Positions 21,099 to 36,975 of a stretch of 64,000 bases of DNA are shown here, piece after piece. A program made the position numbers and the translations under genes. Numbering within the stretch: position 1 is the stretch's first letter; every line of letters starts with the position of its first letter. The notes under the pieces were generated by a model. That model searched no databases. It was not told the origin of the DNA and saw only the letters and a program-made list of their open reading frames with translations. Origin of the DNA: Triplophysa rosa (lineage: Eukaryota; Chordata; Actinopteri; Cypriniformes; Nemacheilidae); contig NC_079898.1 of the NCBI RefSeq assembly GCF_024868665.1, forward strand, positions 1,093,646 through 1,157,645. The letters are read 5' to 3'.

Positions 21099-22539
21099 AT
21101 TTCAGCGTGGCATGGAGCATCTTCGTCATCCTCATCTTCATTCCCAGGAAAGGGAATTCCAGTCTCATTTCGCAAGGCTGAATTTGAAGGCTGCACACTG
21201 TCTCATTTCAGAAAAGCAAGTAGGACACTCCGAATCTTCCTTCACAGGAATTCGAAGGATGCATGAGGTGTATGAGATAACCCACAATTCTTAGCGTCGC
21301 CACGAACCAACGTCTTTATTTGTTTAAACGGCAGCAGATCCACATTCTGCACATACACATCATTTGCCTAGCTGGGAACAACATTGCGACATTACATAAG
21401 ATGAATTTCAATTGAAAATATTATTCTTAAAGGCAGAGTAGGCGATCCTGTCAAGAAACACTTTTGTTATGCTGGTTAAAAGTCTCTTCACATCCTGATA
21501 GCAATCAATAAGTAAAGTGGTCCAATAATATCATCTGTGGAAGGCGTAGGACCAAAAAACGTTTGCCCAATCATTGCTCTTGGTCCGAATGTGATGATAC
21601 GTCATGTGTACTTTTTGAGTCCACTTATTTTTATAATGGCAGACTGGGTGATTGAAAGAGTGCCCTTTTGTGGATCTGTACAGCACTCCAACTGGTGATC
21701 GTGACATAGCCCCCCCCCCGAATGTGCGGCTTCCAGACGCTCCACAGATTTGAACAGAAGGGTGGTGGAGCGGATGCGGAGCAGGGGAAGGTTTGGCAGG
21801 CCCGGACCATGGAATGGCACGGGAGGCAGAGGCAAAGTGGCAGGAGGGGGCCAGGGCTGAGCTGAAGGCGGGGGCCAGGGCTGAGCTGAAGGTGGAGGCC
21901 AGGGCGTAGCTGGAGGCAGCGGCCACAGAGGAGTCAGCAGAACTGACGGCAGGGACCAGAGCAGAGCCAGAGGCGGAGCTGATGGAACTGGAGGCGGCAG
22001 TCTGGGTGGAGTCAGCAGAGCTGGAGGCAGCGAAAACTAAGAGATAGCCATGAAGAATATATATATATATATATATATTAAATATCAGTTTAAAATATAA
22101 GTTTAAAAATACTTATATATAGTAGCCTACATATATCTAAACTATCTTTATATTTAATAGCGTTTATAGTTTTAGAAATGTATAAATTCAATTACACAAT
22201 ATTTATGTTTTTTAACTTAGCAGCACTTCATGCACCGATGCAGATTTAAATCTTTTTATCAAAAAACCCGATTTATAAAGCCGTTTCACGGTCAAAACCT
22301 TTAAACTTTTTAACAGTTTCATGGCGACTCGTGAAATCTGTGATCCTTTGGCATTGTTTCATGTTGTTCCTGTGAGTGAGCGCTAACTCTGGGTAACTTT
22401 GGGAGGTTGATTAAACTTACTCTTCAAATGGGTTCTGGAACCGACACACCCAGAGTAAGCAAGGTTTGGGTTAATCAACCCATAGTTCAGGGTTTAGCTG
22501 ACAGTAAGTTAACCTGCTTTCTGGAATGCACCCCTGGTT
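21099..22539. other. Intergenic DNA with short GC-rich tandem repeat
   Basis: No gene is recognised. At about 21838-21990 there is a tandem array of roughly 30-bp units around 'GGGCCAGGGCTGAGCTGAAGG', whose reverse frame gives an alanine/serine-rich shadow peptide. An (AT)n run lies at 22058-22078. Confidence 0.5.
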
Positions 22540-23010
22540 GAACCTGATAAAAGCAAAATTAAGGCAATTGTGGACATGCCGAGTCCAGTGGACAAGAAAG
22601 GGGTGCTGAGAATAATGGGAATGGTGAACTTCATTGTCAAATTCATTCCAAACCTCGCCGCAAAAACTGCTAGCCTTAGAGTCATAAAAATGAGTTCAAG
22701 TGGAGAAGTAAACATGAGCAGGAATGAAAAATGCTCAAATCAACGCTGACGAAAGAACCAGTTCTCACCTACTTTGATCCATCTAAGACTATGAAGATCT
22801 CTACGGACGCATCAAAGGATGGATTCGGCGCTGTCTTGCTCCAAGCATATTCCGATGGCTGGAAACCCATAGCCTATGCCTCTAGGACTATGACAGTCTG
22901 AGTGTAGATACGCTCAGATTGAAAAGGAGTGTCTCGGGCTTGTCTTTTGATTTGAAAAGTTTCATGACTATGTCTATGGCTTACCATCATTTGCAGCAGA
23001 AACGGATCAT
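22540..23010 (+). pseudogene. Ty3/Gypsy RT-RNase H fragment
   Basis: A decayed pol scrap in several plus-strand frames: KIKAIVDMPSPVDKKGV and LRIMGMVNFIVKFIPNLA (the 'thumb' region after the RT), then EPVLTYFDPSKTMKISTDAS, KDGFGAVLLQ and KPIAYASRTM (RNase H start). Stops and frame changes occur near 22690, 22902 and 22950. No LTRs are seen beside it. It is unrelated in detail to the Gypsy at 52996-56712. Confidence 0.85.
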
Positions 23011-23565
23011 CATCTAGATGATGTCTGTATGATGTTTATGATTAAGAAAGAGCAGTTTTACACCCAATCTAGCAGATGTTTTTAAACAGCAGTTGTTTTC
23101 CAGATCTTCATATCTTTAGCAGACATCTTACAGACATACCTGTACTTTCTGGGATGGGTCTGCGTGTCAGCTGATGAATAACATGGACAACACCTCATCT
23201 ATCCACAGACATCCTTGCTTTTCCTTGCCATCGTGCTCGTTGTACTAGCCGGTCTGTGACTAGCGACCACTGCTCCAGGAACAACCAACTTGTAAGCATG
23301 CGCACTATAACTGTTACCATTATGCGCATGGCCGTACAATGGCGTGCCTGAACCGTCATGTGACCAGCATCTGGTCTAAAACGTGTGTGGAAACGGCAGT
23401 ATAAACAAGGATCATTTTCATTTTAAAGGCACCAGTATAAACACCACCTTAATATTCACAGGGACTGTTTAACCTAGGGTGACCACACGTGCCATTTTTC
23501 CCAGATACGAACATGTTCCAAATTTTGTAAGAGGCGTTACATTTCACACGCTTGCAGTATTCGAC

Positions 23566-23785
23566 CAATCACTACACCCTGGTTAACTGGCCAATCATAG
23601 CACACCTCGCTTTTCAGAGCCATGAGCTTTGTAAAAAAATCTGTGTTTCAGAGAGGCGGGGCAAAGAGGAGATACAAACATGCACAGTATGTGGAAAATA
23701 CAGCGTCTTTGAACCTTAAATCGTGTATACACATTACATCTAAAACAAACGATAATGTTCGTTTTAGCCCTGTCATATGACCCCT
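23566..23785. mobile_element. TTAA-type repeat, GTCATATGACCCCT terminus
   Basis: The right end is CATATGACCCCT next to TTAA (23786-23789). The inner sequence (GGTTAACTGGCCAATCATAG, then TTTCAGAGCCATGAGCTTTG) is the reverse complement of the repeat at 36976-38000. Here the site that is interrupted by a hAT in that copy is unbroken. No coding sequence. The superfamily is not resolved. Confidence 0.65.
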
Positions 23786-23789
23786 TTAA

Positions 23790-25245
23790 GAGAAATAAAT
23801 GTTAATTTTATAAATGTTTTTAACTAAAATGTGAGAACTTTGATGACGTATGCGGTGGACAAGCGTGACCTCCGGAGGACGCACCCGAAATCACATGTTA
23901 TGTTCATGTTACAGTTATTACAGTCATGTTTACGTACAATAACAGATCCACTCTGATGCAGCGAGCACAGTCATCAGCACAGAGCAGCAGGGCCAAAGCA
24001 AAACCTATGTAAAGAAATGAAGTCTGTATAACTGCCATTTTGTTTTTCAAATTCAAATTCTCCACACATTTAAGACATTAATAAAAACAGCATCCATTTC
24101 ATGTTCCCACTTTCCCCACTACCACTGTGCTTTTTTATTAAATGTAATGATTAAATCCCTCAAAATCCTGGGTGACTCCATATCCCATCTTTCCTTTCAA
24201 TATTTTTTTTCCATATTCATGTTCATACGAGACATTCCCACGTGAACATGTCAGGACACGCCCTGGGGCAGGCTCCCCTGGGTGGAAAACCGCTAGCATA
24301 TTGGCAGAGGAGAATAGGAGAAACAAAGAAACCGGGACTAAAACACGCAAGCAGCTGGACTCGACGGTGATCCTTACGACTTTCCTACGATTTACAAAGG
24401 AATCAGGTGTTCCTGGATGCTGAAATGTTGCGCGGAACTGCGTTTCCTGATAATGTAAGCAGTAATTTTGCTGAGTGTTTTGCCACCCACAGGGGTGCGC
24501 TCACGTGGTAAAGTGACGACACGTCCATACCCTCCATAAAAACCTTCTGCTTAAGTTGCTAATCAATGACTTGAATCTTTTGTTTAATTCAGGACTAAAT
24601 TTAATCTGAAAACTGTAAAAATTGTAAATTTATACAAATGGTATTTAACGAAAATGTGCTGGTAGGAAATTGTACAAAAAATGAAGAAAAATGATTTTAA
24701 TATTTAAATCTAAACATTTTAAAACATGCGCCTGTCAAGTCCAATTTTGATCGATGAACACAACTGCTGATAAGCCTTATAAACATCCTTATTGATGATG
24801 ATGACGATGACGATGATACGTCCGACTGCAGTACAGTATTGTCATCAGTCCACCCCCCGAGGAGAGGAGCAAAAAAATAATCATCATTTCATATTTTCAA
24901 CATTGCCACTTCTTTATATTACAGACATTCCGGCTCTGATGTGGAACAGACACGACACTGGCCGGATCTCCTGTTATTATTACTGAAAAAAAAAAACATT
25001 CAAGACACATGATTTAAAAGGAGGAAATGAACACGGCACAGTACTTTATGACCGATGTCACTTTTACAGCCCCACAGTGTGTGAGCCAATCAGCATTCAG
25101 TACTGGGACTAGTCCTGCTAGCCTGTGCGGCTGTCCCATCGGCTCCTGCAGCATGACTGCTGCTGTCATTGGCTTATTGAAAAGGAAAGGGATGAGCGCC
25201 TCTGCTTCAGGTGAGGTAGAGACTGAGAGACAATGGAAACAGGCC
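23790..25245 (-). other. Region downstream of ppp4r3b, includes 3' UTR
   Basis: Minus-strand transcription leaving ppp4r3b would cross this stretch. The proximal few hundred bases should be 3' UTR; a reverse-strand AATAAA is at 24133-24138, and the true polyadenylation site cannot be chosen. Simple ATG/ATGACG repeats occur near 24795-24820. No independent gene is recognised. Confidence 0.45.
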
Positions 25246-25353
25246 TTATGAGCCTAGACGAGGCCGTTTCCGTGGTGACTGCTCCTCTTCATCATGTTCT
25301 TCTTCGTCTTCATCTTCATCGTCTGGATAGTCCACGAGGCCCACCAGTCCAGT
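25246..25353 (-). CDS. ppp4r3b: ppp4r3b last exon with stop
   Basis: 36 codons with TAA (25246-25248). It encodes TGLVGLVDYPDDEDEDEEE, then a very acidic run, then SPRKRPRLGS. The basic tail is a likely nuclear localisation signal and is the diagnostic end of PPP4R3B. Acceptor ...TTTTTCTCAG. Confidence 0.93.
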   Translation of the reverse strand, partial: TGLVGLVDYPDDEDEDEEEHDEEEQSPRKRPRLGS

Positions 25354-25425
25354 CTGAGAAAAACATGTGCGGGTTACAAGATAAAACCTGCAGTGAATAT
25401 GTCTTTGAAAACACGCGTAACGTAC

Positions 25426-25598
25426 CCTCGGCGGCTGGCTGCTGGAGACCGGAGCTGTTGCTTTGGAGCTGTTGGATGAAGATGAAGGTGGAGGTTTGGA
25501 GCTGTTGGTGGCAGTCTCTGGAGAATGAGAGAAGGTGAACTTAAAGCAGCCTGTGGACGTCCGCTTGGGATGATTCTCTTTGTCTTGACTTTCTTTAA
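25426..25598 (-). CDS. ppp4r3b: ppp4r3b exon, low-complexity C-terminal part
   Basis: 173 bp. Begins by completing a valine codon, then KESQDKENHPKRTSTG, FKFTFSHS, and a serine/proline-rich stretch (SSKPPPSSSSNSSKATAP). Acceptor ...GTTTCAG, donor GTACG. The block KESxDKENxPKRTS is conserved with human PPP4R3B; the serine tract is not. Confidence 0.93.
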
Positions 25599-25789
25599 CT
25601 GAAACGAGACGCATCAGTCATTACTTCCTCCTCTTCCATCACCATAATATCAGTCACATTGTTTTATTGGACTCTGTTGCAACACGTAACAGAACTTAAA
25701 GTTCAACTGCATTCGATAATTTTATCACCTAATACTCATCTTTAAAGATTAAAGTAGCACATGTAAAAGTTTTTTCTGATAATCTTTTC

Positions 25790-25930
25790 TTCAGGCCTTA
25801 AGTGAAGTGATGTGAGGCCAAGTATGGTGTTCCATACTCGGAATTTGTGCTCTGCATTTAACCCATCCAAGTGCACACTTGCTCAAGGGTCTCAGCCTTG
25901 CTCAAGGGACTCACCTCAGCCGTGGTATTG
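25790..25930. repeat. Dispersed fish repeat in intron
   Basis: Sequence of the form AGTGAAGTGATGTGAGGCCA followed by ATACTCGGAATTTGTGCTCT and GCATTTAACCCATCCAAGTG. From memory this is a widely dispersed teleost repeat; its class is not asserted. Confidence 0.5.
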
Positions 25931-25950
25931 AAGGTGGAGGAGAGCGCTGA

Positions 25951-26060
25951 GGTAGTGGTGCGATAGAGCTCTATATCAGCATGGCTGTGATTAGGTCACA
26001 GGCATGAGGCTGTAGGTCGAGTACAGCCATGCTGATATAGAGCACTATCACACCACTACC
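25951..26060. repeat. 110-bp hairpin, 37-bp arms
   Basis: The left arm starts GGTAGTGGTGCGATAGAGCT and includes ATATCAGCATGGCTGT. The right arm is its reverse complement, ACAGCCATGCTGATAT then CACACCACTACC. The pairing runs about 37 bp with few mismatches around a ~35-nt loop. It may be a foldback MITE; transcribed within the ppp4r3b intron it would form a pre-miRNA-sized hairpin. Confidence 0.75.
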
Positions 26061-26095
26061 AGAGCAGTATTGCATTAGTGCGGAGTAGGGTTGCA

Positions 26096-26963
26096 CGGTG
26101 TACTGCTACGGTAGATGCTAAAGCTTCAAAATACCTGCGATGCCTCTCTATTTTTGAAACGGTAGTATCGTAGTACCGTAGTTAATGTTGCATATGCGCA
26201 TTAATATTTATTTGAACACTTACATCTGCTTTTTTGCTGTGTTTATCTCCAAAATGAATGTGTGTTTTGAATGTCTTGGACGAGTTAATGATTCAAATTG
26301 GCGATTTGAGCGAGTTGGTCCCCAGTTTGAGAACTACTGATTTAACCGTCCAGGGGGGCCACAGATTTTGTGGCATTTTATGAAATATAGAAATTGATCA
26401 TAGATTTTATGCAATCAAATATCAGAAAAATAAGACCACCAGACAAAAGAATTGATGTTTCAGCATTGTATAACCGAATATGTTTTTGTTTAAATAAAAA
26501 TGTTAAATTTAAGATTATAAGTCTTTATTTGGGGGGCCGCAAAGCGATGCACTCTACACAAAGGGGGCCTTACAAAGAAAAAGTTTGAGAACCACTGGGT
26601 TAAATGATTCACTAACTCAGTGGAAAATTGACGCCACCTACTGGCTGTTTTAGTTCTGCATTTAAAGTAAGCATAATATTTCCCTTTATAAAGACTGCTG
26701 TATCAATGAAATTTTTCCAACATTTGAATTAGTTCCTTCCATTATTTGCTACAATTTATCCAATTACTACAGTTAATACAACAACATATTCTAGTGCAAA
26801 GTTTAATACAGTTTACTATAGTAAATACAAAATGTTTAATCTAAATCTGTGTTTTTTGTATAGATTTGAATTATATGGCACAGCATCGTGATACTATTTG
26901 GTATCGAGATACTTCAGCTGGTATAGTATCGTAAGACATGTTTATGGTACCGTGACAACCCTA
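26096..26963. mobile_element. hAT element (TAGGGTTGCACGGT family)
   Basis: 868 bp, ends TAGGGTTGCACGGTGTAC... and ...GTACCGTGACAACCCTA. The 8-bp flanks (GTGCGGAG and CTGTGGAG) match 6 of 8, consistent with an old target duplication. A close relative with perfect duplication is at 37182-37927, and another decayed end is at about 36766-36875. Non-coding. Confidence 0.8.
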
Positions 26964-27629
26964 CTGTGGAGTAGGTTTTACTTATGATTCATTTAATGAC
27001 AAAACAATACGCAAATACTACTCGCCGTTTTCACTTAAATTTACGTGCCGTTTTCACTTAAATTTACGTACCGTTTGGATATTATGCATGAAACTACCGC
27101 CACCCTGTTTGAATTTTTGTTGCAAGAGTCTAACATTTACTACTACTAAAAGTTTGACGACATAAACAGTGCCGAGACTGTACATTTTATTGAAAAACAA
27201 TGATGGAGGGCATGCTCTTCAGGCGAAATGTGATGTAAACAATGGATTAGATACTGTATATAGTCAGTGTAAGCAACGTTAAAGATAGTGACGTTAATAC
27301 AATCCAGAAATTAGTGCGTCTTGAGGTTAATAAACTCAATTTCCACTGGATTCTTTGAGTAGACTCTTCGTGTCAAGGAACATGATCTTTGTAATGCTAA
27401 CCCTTTTGGACAACGTTTTGAAATGCGGTTCTTTTTATTATGCACGTGGATAACAGAATTAATGTGTTACTAAGTTAAGATTTTATTATGTTGACAGCAT
27501 TGAGTTTGCTAACCTTAGTGCCTTGTGGTTAAAGTTTGTAGCATATTAGTAGTTAAATAACCATGTAATGCATATTCCTCAAGTTAAACTAGTTTATACT
27601 CCGATACAATATTGATGAACTGTGCAATA
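26964..27629. other. Intronic DNA, no gene
   Basis: AT-rich ppp4r3b intron sequence with a short tandem of 'CCGTTTTCACTTAAATTTACG' near 27025-27070. Nothing else is assigned. Confidence 0.4.
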
Positions 27630-27929
27630 GGGCTGTCTTGATAAACCGACGATAAATATCACGTGATTTATGCACAGCTTTTGAGTGAAGTACGGGAAAA
27701 TGCTGCTGCTTCATAATGATCATGTTTGACGGGTTTTGCTTTTTCAATTGCACATTATAAGCGACTCAAACTCACACTGCTTTTAGATCGAGCAGCATTT
27801 CCTACTGATCCCAGAGACGTGCTTCACGGACAAGCTAAGCATTAAAAAATATATAGACACATTGCATATCGCAACCAGCTCGATTACAATAAGATTGAGT
27901 GGTATCGCGATAAATTATCATGCAGCCAT
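27630..27929. mobile_element. Diverged hAT copy (TAGGGCTGTC family)
   Basis: Related to the element at 10047-10493: shared GATAAATATCACGTGATTTA, GAGTGAAGTACGGGAAAATG and GATCGAGCAGCATTTCCTAC. It is internally deleted (the CAGAGGG segment is absent) and shows no clean target duplication. Confidence 0.75.
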
Positions 27930-27955
27930 ACGTAAGTTAGTGTCAACCTTAGCTA

Positions 27956-28359
27956 GGGATGCACCAATACCATTTTTTAAAGACCGAGTATGAGTACCGT
28001 TACTTTTTTCTGGTACTCGCCGATACCGATACCTATAACCGATGCCTGTATAATGTACAATTATGTTAATAAACCAGTATCTTTCTGGTACATTTTTTTT
28101 TCTTTTGTTTTTAGGTGTACTTAAATTTAAGTACTATTTTTAAATTAAGTTAAATTTTTTTATTATAAGTAGCACAATTTTACTAGCACATTTACTTCAG
28201 TTTGCTAAAGTAAACAATATACTCTGTGGTTTAATTATAAAAAAATTTAAGGGGGGTGGTGTGGTAAAATGTGAGTGTATTATAACTTGTTCAAGTCAAT
28301 TTTGATGGGACGCCGCAAAGAGCGTTTAAGTTAACTGGACTTGCGCATTGCTGACTTGC
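27956..28359. mobile_element. hAT 5' end, truncated
   Basis: Starts TAGGGATGCACCAATACC, with repeated 'CCGATACCGATACC' motifs, a style of hAT terminus. The other end is not found before the Tc1 fragment at 28360. Confidence 0.55.
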
Positions 28360-28570
28360 GTACTCACTTTTGTTGCCAGCGGTTTAGACATTAATGGCTG
28401 TGTTTTGAGTTATTTTGAGGGGACATCAAATTTACACTGTTATACAAGCTGTACACTCACTACTTTACATTGTAGCAAAGTGTCATTTCTTCAGTGTTGT
28501 CACATGAAAAGATATAATCAAATATTTACAAAAATGTGAGGCATGTACTCACTTCTGTGAGATACTGTTT
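28360..28570. mobile_element. Tc1-like right-end fragment
   Basis: It matches the last ~210 bp of the Tc1 element at 7296-8769 (TTGTTGCCAGCGGTTTAGAC through CTCACTTCTGTGAGATACTG) with few differences. No transposase sequence. Confidence 0.85.
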
Positions 28571-29580
28571 TTAGTTGTTAACAGTGTTACACATTGAAGC
28601 AAAATGAAAGGTCTCATGTTGTTACGTTCTTAAGATTGTATTGTGTATTAAGAACACTTTTCTTCATGTTCCCACAACACATGTAAATATAACGTCAAAT
28701 AAAACGTAACAAGAGCATTCTCCTGTCGTTTGTTCTTGCCGTGAACGGATTTGAAATTATCCAGCGCTGTCTCAAGTAATCAACAGATAAATTACATTTC
28801 CTGAACTCCTCTGCAGTTAGTTTCTTTTTAAACGTCTCCAATATCAAATCGTTCATCATCGGGCTCAAGAAATCTGTCACAGCAAACAGGGACTCGTAAG
28901 TAATGCGCTCATGTTGTGTGTAAACTTGTCAATGACAACCTGGATTGTGCGCATCCGGAAACATCAGTGACGCGTGCGGTTGACTATCACACACAGCCTG
29001 CACTGGTGGCGGCTCACGTTCTACTCATCTTTCCACATGAATTAACAACTAGAAGAAAAAAATGATCATGCAGTTTCGAAAACTGGTCGCAAAATGCAAC
29101 CATTTAGTCGCAGTCTGGAGCCCTGCATTAGGGATAATAAGTTCATTTAAATGATTAATTAGACAAATAATGTAATTATGACAAACATGCCTGACATCTG
29201 TTCCACAGGTATTGGACTCATCATTTCAACTGATACTGAACGATCAAGATGCAGAGAAAACGTGAAGATGGTTTAATGGGTCTGAATTGTTTTTTTTACA
29301 TCTTAACGTAATCAATTGTTAGATAATGGAGTTCAAACATTTTTTATTTAACACATTATTAGTATTAATACCTCATATATGATTTCAAGTAAAATCGAGG
29401 AAAAAGATAACCGATGAGTCATGTAAAACATTTACATGAATGTACATTTATAAGCATTATTGAAATAAAATTAACAAACGAAGGAAGAGTACACTTTCTA
29501 GTTAAAACTACTGATACTTGTGTGTTCCTAGCTTGTATCAGGGAAATCTCATTCTCAGTTATTTTTCAGTGCAGGAATAC
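28571..29580. other. Intronic DNA, no gene
   Basis: The minus-strand frame at 28695-28880 has no recognisable domain, and its sequence shares 'TTGTGTGTAA...CTTGTCAATGACAA' with a repeat near 47390-47420, so it is treated as repeat. The rest is AT-rich. Confidence 0.4.
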
Positions 29581-29708
29581 CTTTCTCACTCTCCATGTAC
29601 TTCCCGTAATCGGTCTTGCACTTGTCAAAATCTACGTCCTCTTCTTCCTGGTCTTCATTCAGCCACATGTCCTCGTCCTCCTCTAACGAGCGAGCCTCCC
29701 TGCGATAC
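29581..29708 (-). CDS. ppp4r3b: ppp4r3b exon, acidic linker
   Basis: 128 bp, acceptor ...CTTGCAG, donor GTATTC. It encodes YRREARSLEEDEDMWLNEDQ then EEEDVDFDKCKTDYGKYMES. This corresponds to the FRRDAKALEEDEEMW block of the human protein. Joined to the next exon it restores a KVKES junction. Confidence 0.92.
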
Positions 29709-29790
29709 CTGCAAGACATTTCGCAATGAATATTCATGGGGGCCCGTTCAAGTGTAAGCCTTTTCAGTCAGTTGCCGGAGGGTCGAGCAC

Positions 29791-29930
29791 CTGCCGAGTC
29801 CTCGACTCTGTCGGTCTTTCTCCTGCTCGTATCGGCCCTTCAGACCCTTAAACGTCTGCACGTACTCGATGGACTCCAGCGCTTTGTAGAAGTTGTCCAC
29901 GATGTGTGCGATGAGAGACTTGATGTCCTC
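29791..29930 (-). CDS. ppp4r3b: ppp4r3b exon, end of the armadillo-like region
   Basis: 140 bp: EDIKSLIAHIVDNFYKALES, then IEYVQTFKGLKGRYEQEKDR and QSRGLG. Acceptor ...TTGTCAG; donor taken as GTGCTC, a weak but in-phase site. With it, the linker between EKDRQ and the next exon is about ten residues shorter than the human SVPSILRSN segment. Confidence 0.88.
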
Positions 29931-29995
29931 CTGACAATGAAAGGACACACGTGAGAGCCGAGTAGAGCTCAGAGCAACAGAGACGATGTTCTTCA

Positions 29996-30202
<207 letters not shown>

Positions 30203-30572
30203 TCAATCACATCTGTACCTATTAATACTACTGTGCCACTTTAAACCGCCGTGTCTCGCTGCATTTTAGCATCTTGCACCGCACGTATTGCATTCTTTTC
30301 AACACGTCAAATTCAAATAGATCAAGTCAATATTGTTTTTACACAGAGAAGCCGTTTCAGCAGCACATCGCTGACGCATGTAGTACGTAGACTTTCGTCG
30401 CCTTGCCGATGTAGTCAACGCACATGTGCACTATATGTGGATTAGTGAGCGATTTCACTCACATCTCAAAGGTTCAAGCTCTGCCCCGTCACACAGCAAC
30501 AATGTAAAATCAATGTATGCTTTTACGAACACACTAATAACCCACCCGTTAAAGACCAACCCATCCTATTCA

Positions 30573-30935
<363 letters not shown>

Positions 30936-30938
30936 TCA

Positions 30939-31175
<237 letters not shown>

Positions 31176-31230
31176 TCAACACAAACACACACAACGACAA
31201 AGTGATTCTTTCCAAAAACATCCTGACAAC

Positions 31231-31650
31231 CAGGGCTGGGCGATATATCGTGCGATTCTTATGTTCTCAGTTTCAATGAATAACGTTAAATGCCGCCACA
31301 TCCGAAAGCCAGAGGGCGCTCTTGCGCAGAAACTCTGAATATGGGAAACAGAAGAAGAACGATTAGTTCCAGGAAATGACAATGGCGTTATTCTATCGCT
31401 GTTCTTCAAACCTTTTCAGGTATTTTCATGATAATAAAGTATATTTATAGTGAGGATGTTTGACGAGTGTTGCTTTTCCAAATGCACATTACAAATGACT
31501 CAATCTCGTAGTGATTTTAGATCGAGCAGTACTTCCTACTGATCAAAGAGCCGTAGTTCACGGAAGAGCTGTGCAGAAAACACAGAATTGATTTAGACAT
31601 GTATAATTAGTGTGAATCGCAATATGTATGATCTTCACTTGTCTGTCAAA
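31231..31650. mobile_element. Decayed hAT copy (CAGGGCTGGGCGATATATCG)
   Basis: Starts at the motif CAGGGCTGGGCGATATATCG and shares CAGAGGGCGCTCTTGCGCAG and GATCGAGCAGTACTTCCTAC with the hAT at 10047-10493. The right end is weak and no target duplication was found. Confidence 0.65.
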
Positions 31651-32859
<1,209 letters not shown>

Positions 32860-32884
32860 TCATCCGTCAACATGTCATACTCAC

Positions 32885-33001
32885 GTCATCGGCCTGCTGC
32901 GGCTCCTGCATGACAAACTCTCGCACCATAGACGGACTGAACTCCACCAGATACGAGAAGATATCAGTGGCAGCTGTCTTCACCTGAACATCATCCATAC
33001 C
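32885..33001 (-). CDS. ppp4r3b: ppp4r3b exon GMDDVQV...
   Basis: 117 bp, 39 codons, phase 0: [39 protein letters not shown]. Acceptor ...TGTGTCAG, donor GTGAGTATG. Part of the armadillo-like SMK-1 core. Confidence 0.95.
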
Positions 33002-33347
33002 CTGACACAGCACAACATTTATTTACAATTATTACCAACGGCGTCGCTGTCAATCTTCACCTGCCTCATGATTCAATTTGATCACCATTCCATGCATGCT
33101 GTCGGACACTTTTTAGAGATAATATTACAACTTTTTTTATTTGGCACCAAAAGAATAACGATACACAGAATTGATTATTCTGGGTCAAAACAGATAACAA
33201 AATTCAGGATTTTCTGAATGAATATTTCACTTCAAACTACAAAATGGGATAGAACATATTTAAATATGGTGCTCTTCCTTTGTTGCATTTGTGAACAGTG
33301 TGAACATCAGATAGATTCCGTGTAGGAGTGATTCTCTATAATCATTA

Positions 33348-35824
<2,477 letters not shown>

Positions 35825-36360
35825 ATGATAATGGGTTGTGGTTAGATCTTCCATCACCAAAGTGGTTCTAAACAAACATCCAAATCAACAAAAAAATGAG
35901 TCACTGAACGCAAAATCAAGATCCTGCGCCACAGCCATCCCAGTTCCCTGATCTGAACACTATAGAACATGAGTGATATGAACTGAAGAAGAGAGAGTAC
36001 CAACATTTGAAGGATCTGGAGAAATTCTGTATGAGGAATGGACTCAGATTACTCTCAATGAATTCTCAAACCTCACATCAGACTGAAAAGAAAACACTCA
36101 AGAGCTGATTTTCTTATCAATTGAGGTTGCTGAGTGTATTAAATACAAGGGTGCCAATAATTGTGGCCTACATGTCTCGAAGTAAAACATTTTTTCACAA
36201 TGTGATATTCCCCCCACTTCAAATTGTTTTACTTGAATGAAATGTTGGAATTTTGTAGATGTTGTAAATAAAAGATCAAAAGGAGAAACAATGCAGATTT
36301 ATTTTTACAGCCTTCTTTGCTCATATTTACCAAGGGTGCCAATATTAGTGGAGGGCACTG
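35825..36360 (+). mobile_element. Tc1-like 3' fragment
   Basis: Plus-strand scrap of a Tc1/mariner transposase: the motif FPDLNTIEHE (the PDLNPIE block with its catalytic glutamate) near 35943-35972, then HLKDLEKF. It is followed by a 3' end GTGCCAATATTAGTGGAGGG then CACTG|TA, the usual Tc1 terminus. The 5' two thirds are missing; several stops. A different family from 7296-8769. Confidence 0.75.
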
Positions 36361-36765
36361 TATTATCCAAGTATTTGTCAGTAATAGAGCTATTTTTGGG
36401 GAAAAAAATTCAATAATTGCACTGCAGGCTGATTTGTGTTTATGCTTGCGCTCCTAAAAATTTCCGTCAGGGGCTGTAGCACTTAAATATTTACTTTGGT
36501 AAGACTCAAAAACACTAGTGTCTAGGAATTTTAGTAAAGTTTACTGTACTGAATACTAACTTGCACTACAACATTTAAAGTCTGTGATTTATTCAACCAA
36601 TTCTTTCAAAATGATCTATTCAAGAACTTAGCAAGTGGCTTGCTGAATGACTCACACAATCATTATCTCATCCGAGTCGTTCAAAACACAGATTCACTTA
36701 GGAGAAAAACACAGCAAAAAGGCAAATGTAAGTGTTCAAATGAAGGTTAATGTGCACATGCAACA

Positions 36766-36875
36766 TAACTCACGGTACTACAATACTACCGTCAACAAAT
36801 AGAGCAGTATCGTGGGTATTTTTGAAGCTTTAGCATCACGATGCTACCGTAGCACCGGTATACCATGCAACCCCT
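36766..36875. mobile_element. hAT terminus fragment
   Basis: Reverse-oriented end of the TAGGGTTGCACGGT family: TACTACCGT, GAAGCTTTAGCATCACGATG and GTATACCATGCAACCCCTA. The rest of the element, upstream, is decayed. Confidence 0.65.
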
Positions 36876-36975
36876 AGTGCAGGGGTCGGCAACCTTTGCA
36901 ACCAAAAGAGCCATTTTGGGCCTTCTCCCACCAAATAAAATTAGTCTGAACCCGCAAAATATACGTAACCTTTAA

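Noticed and set aside
28695..28880. A 61-codon minus frame starting MTDFLSPMMNDLI
   Set aside because: It looked like it might be an exon, but no splice sites fit, no domain is recognised, and neighbouring words recur near 47390-47420, so it is treated as repeat.
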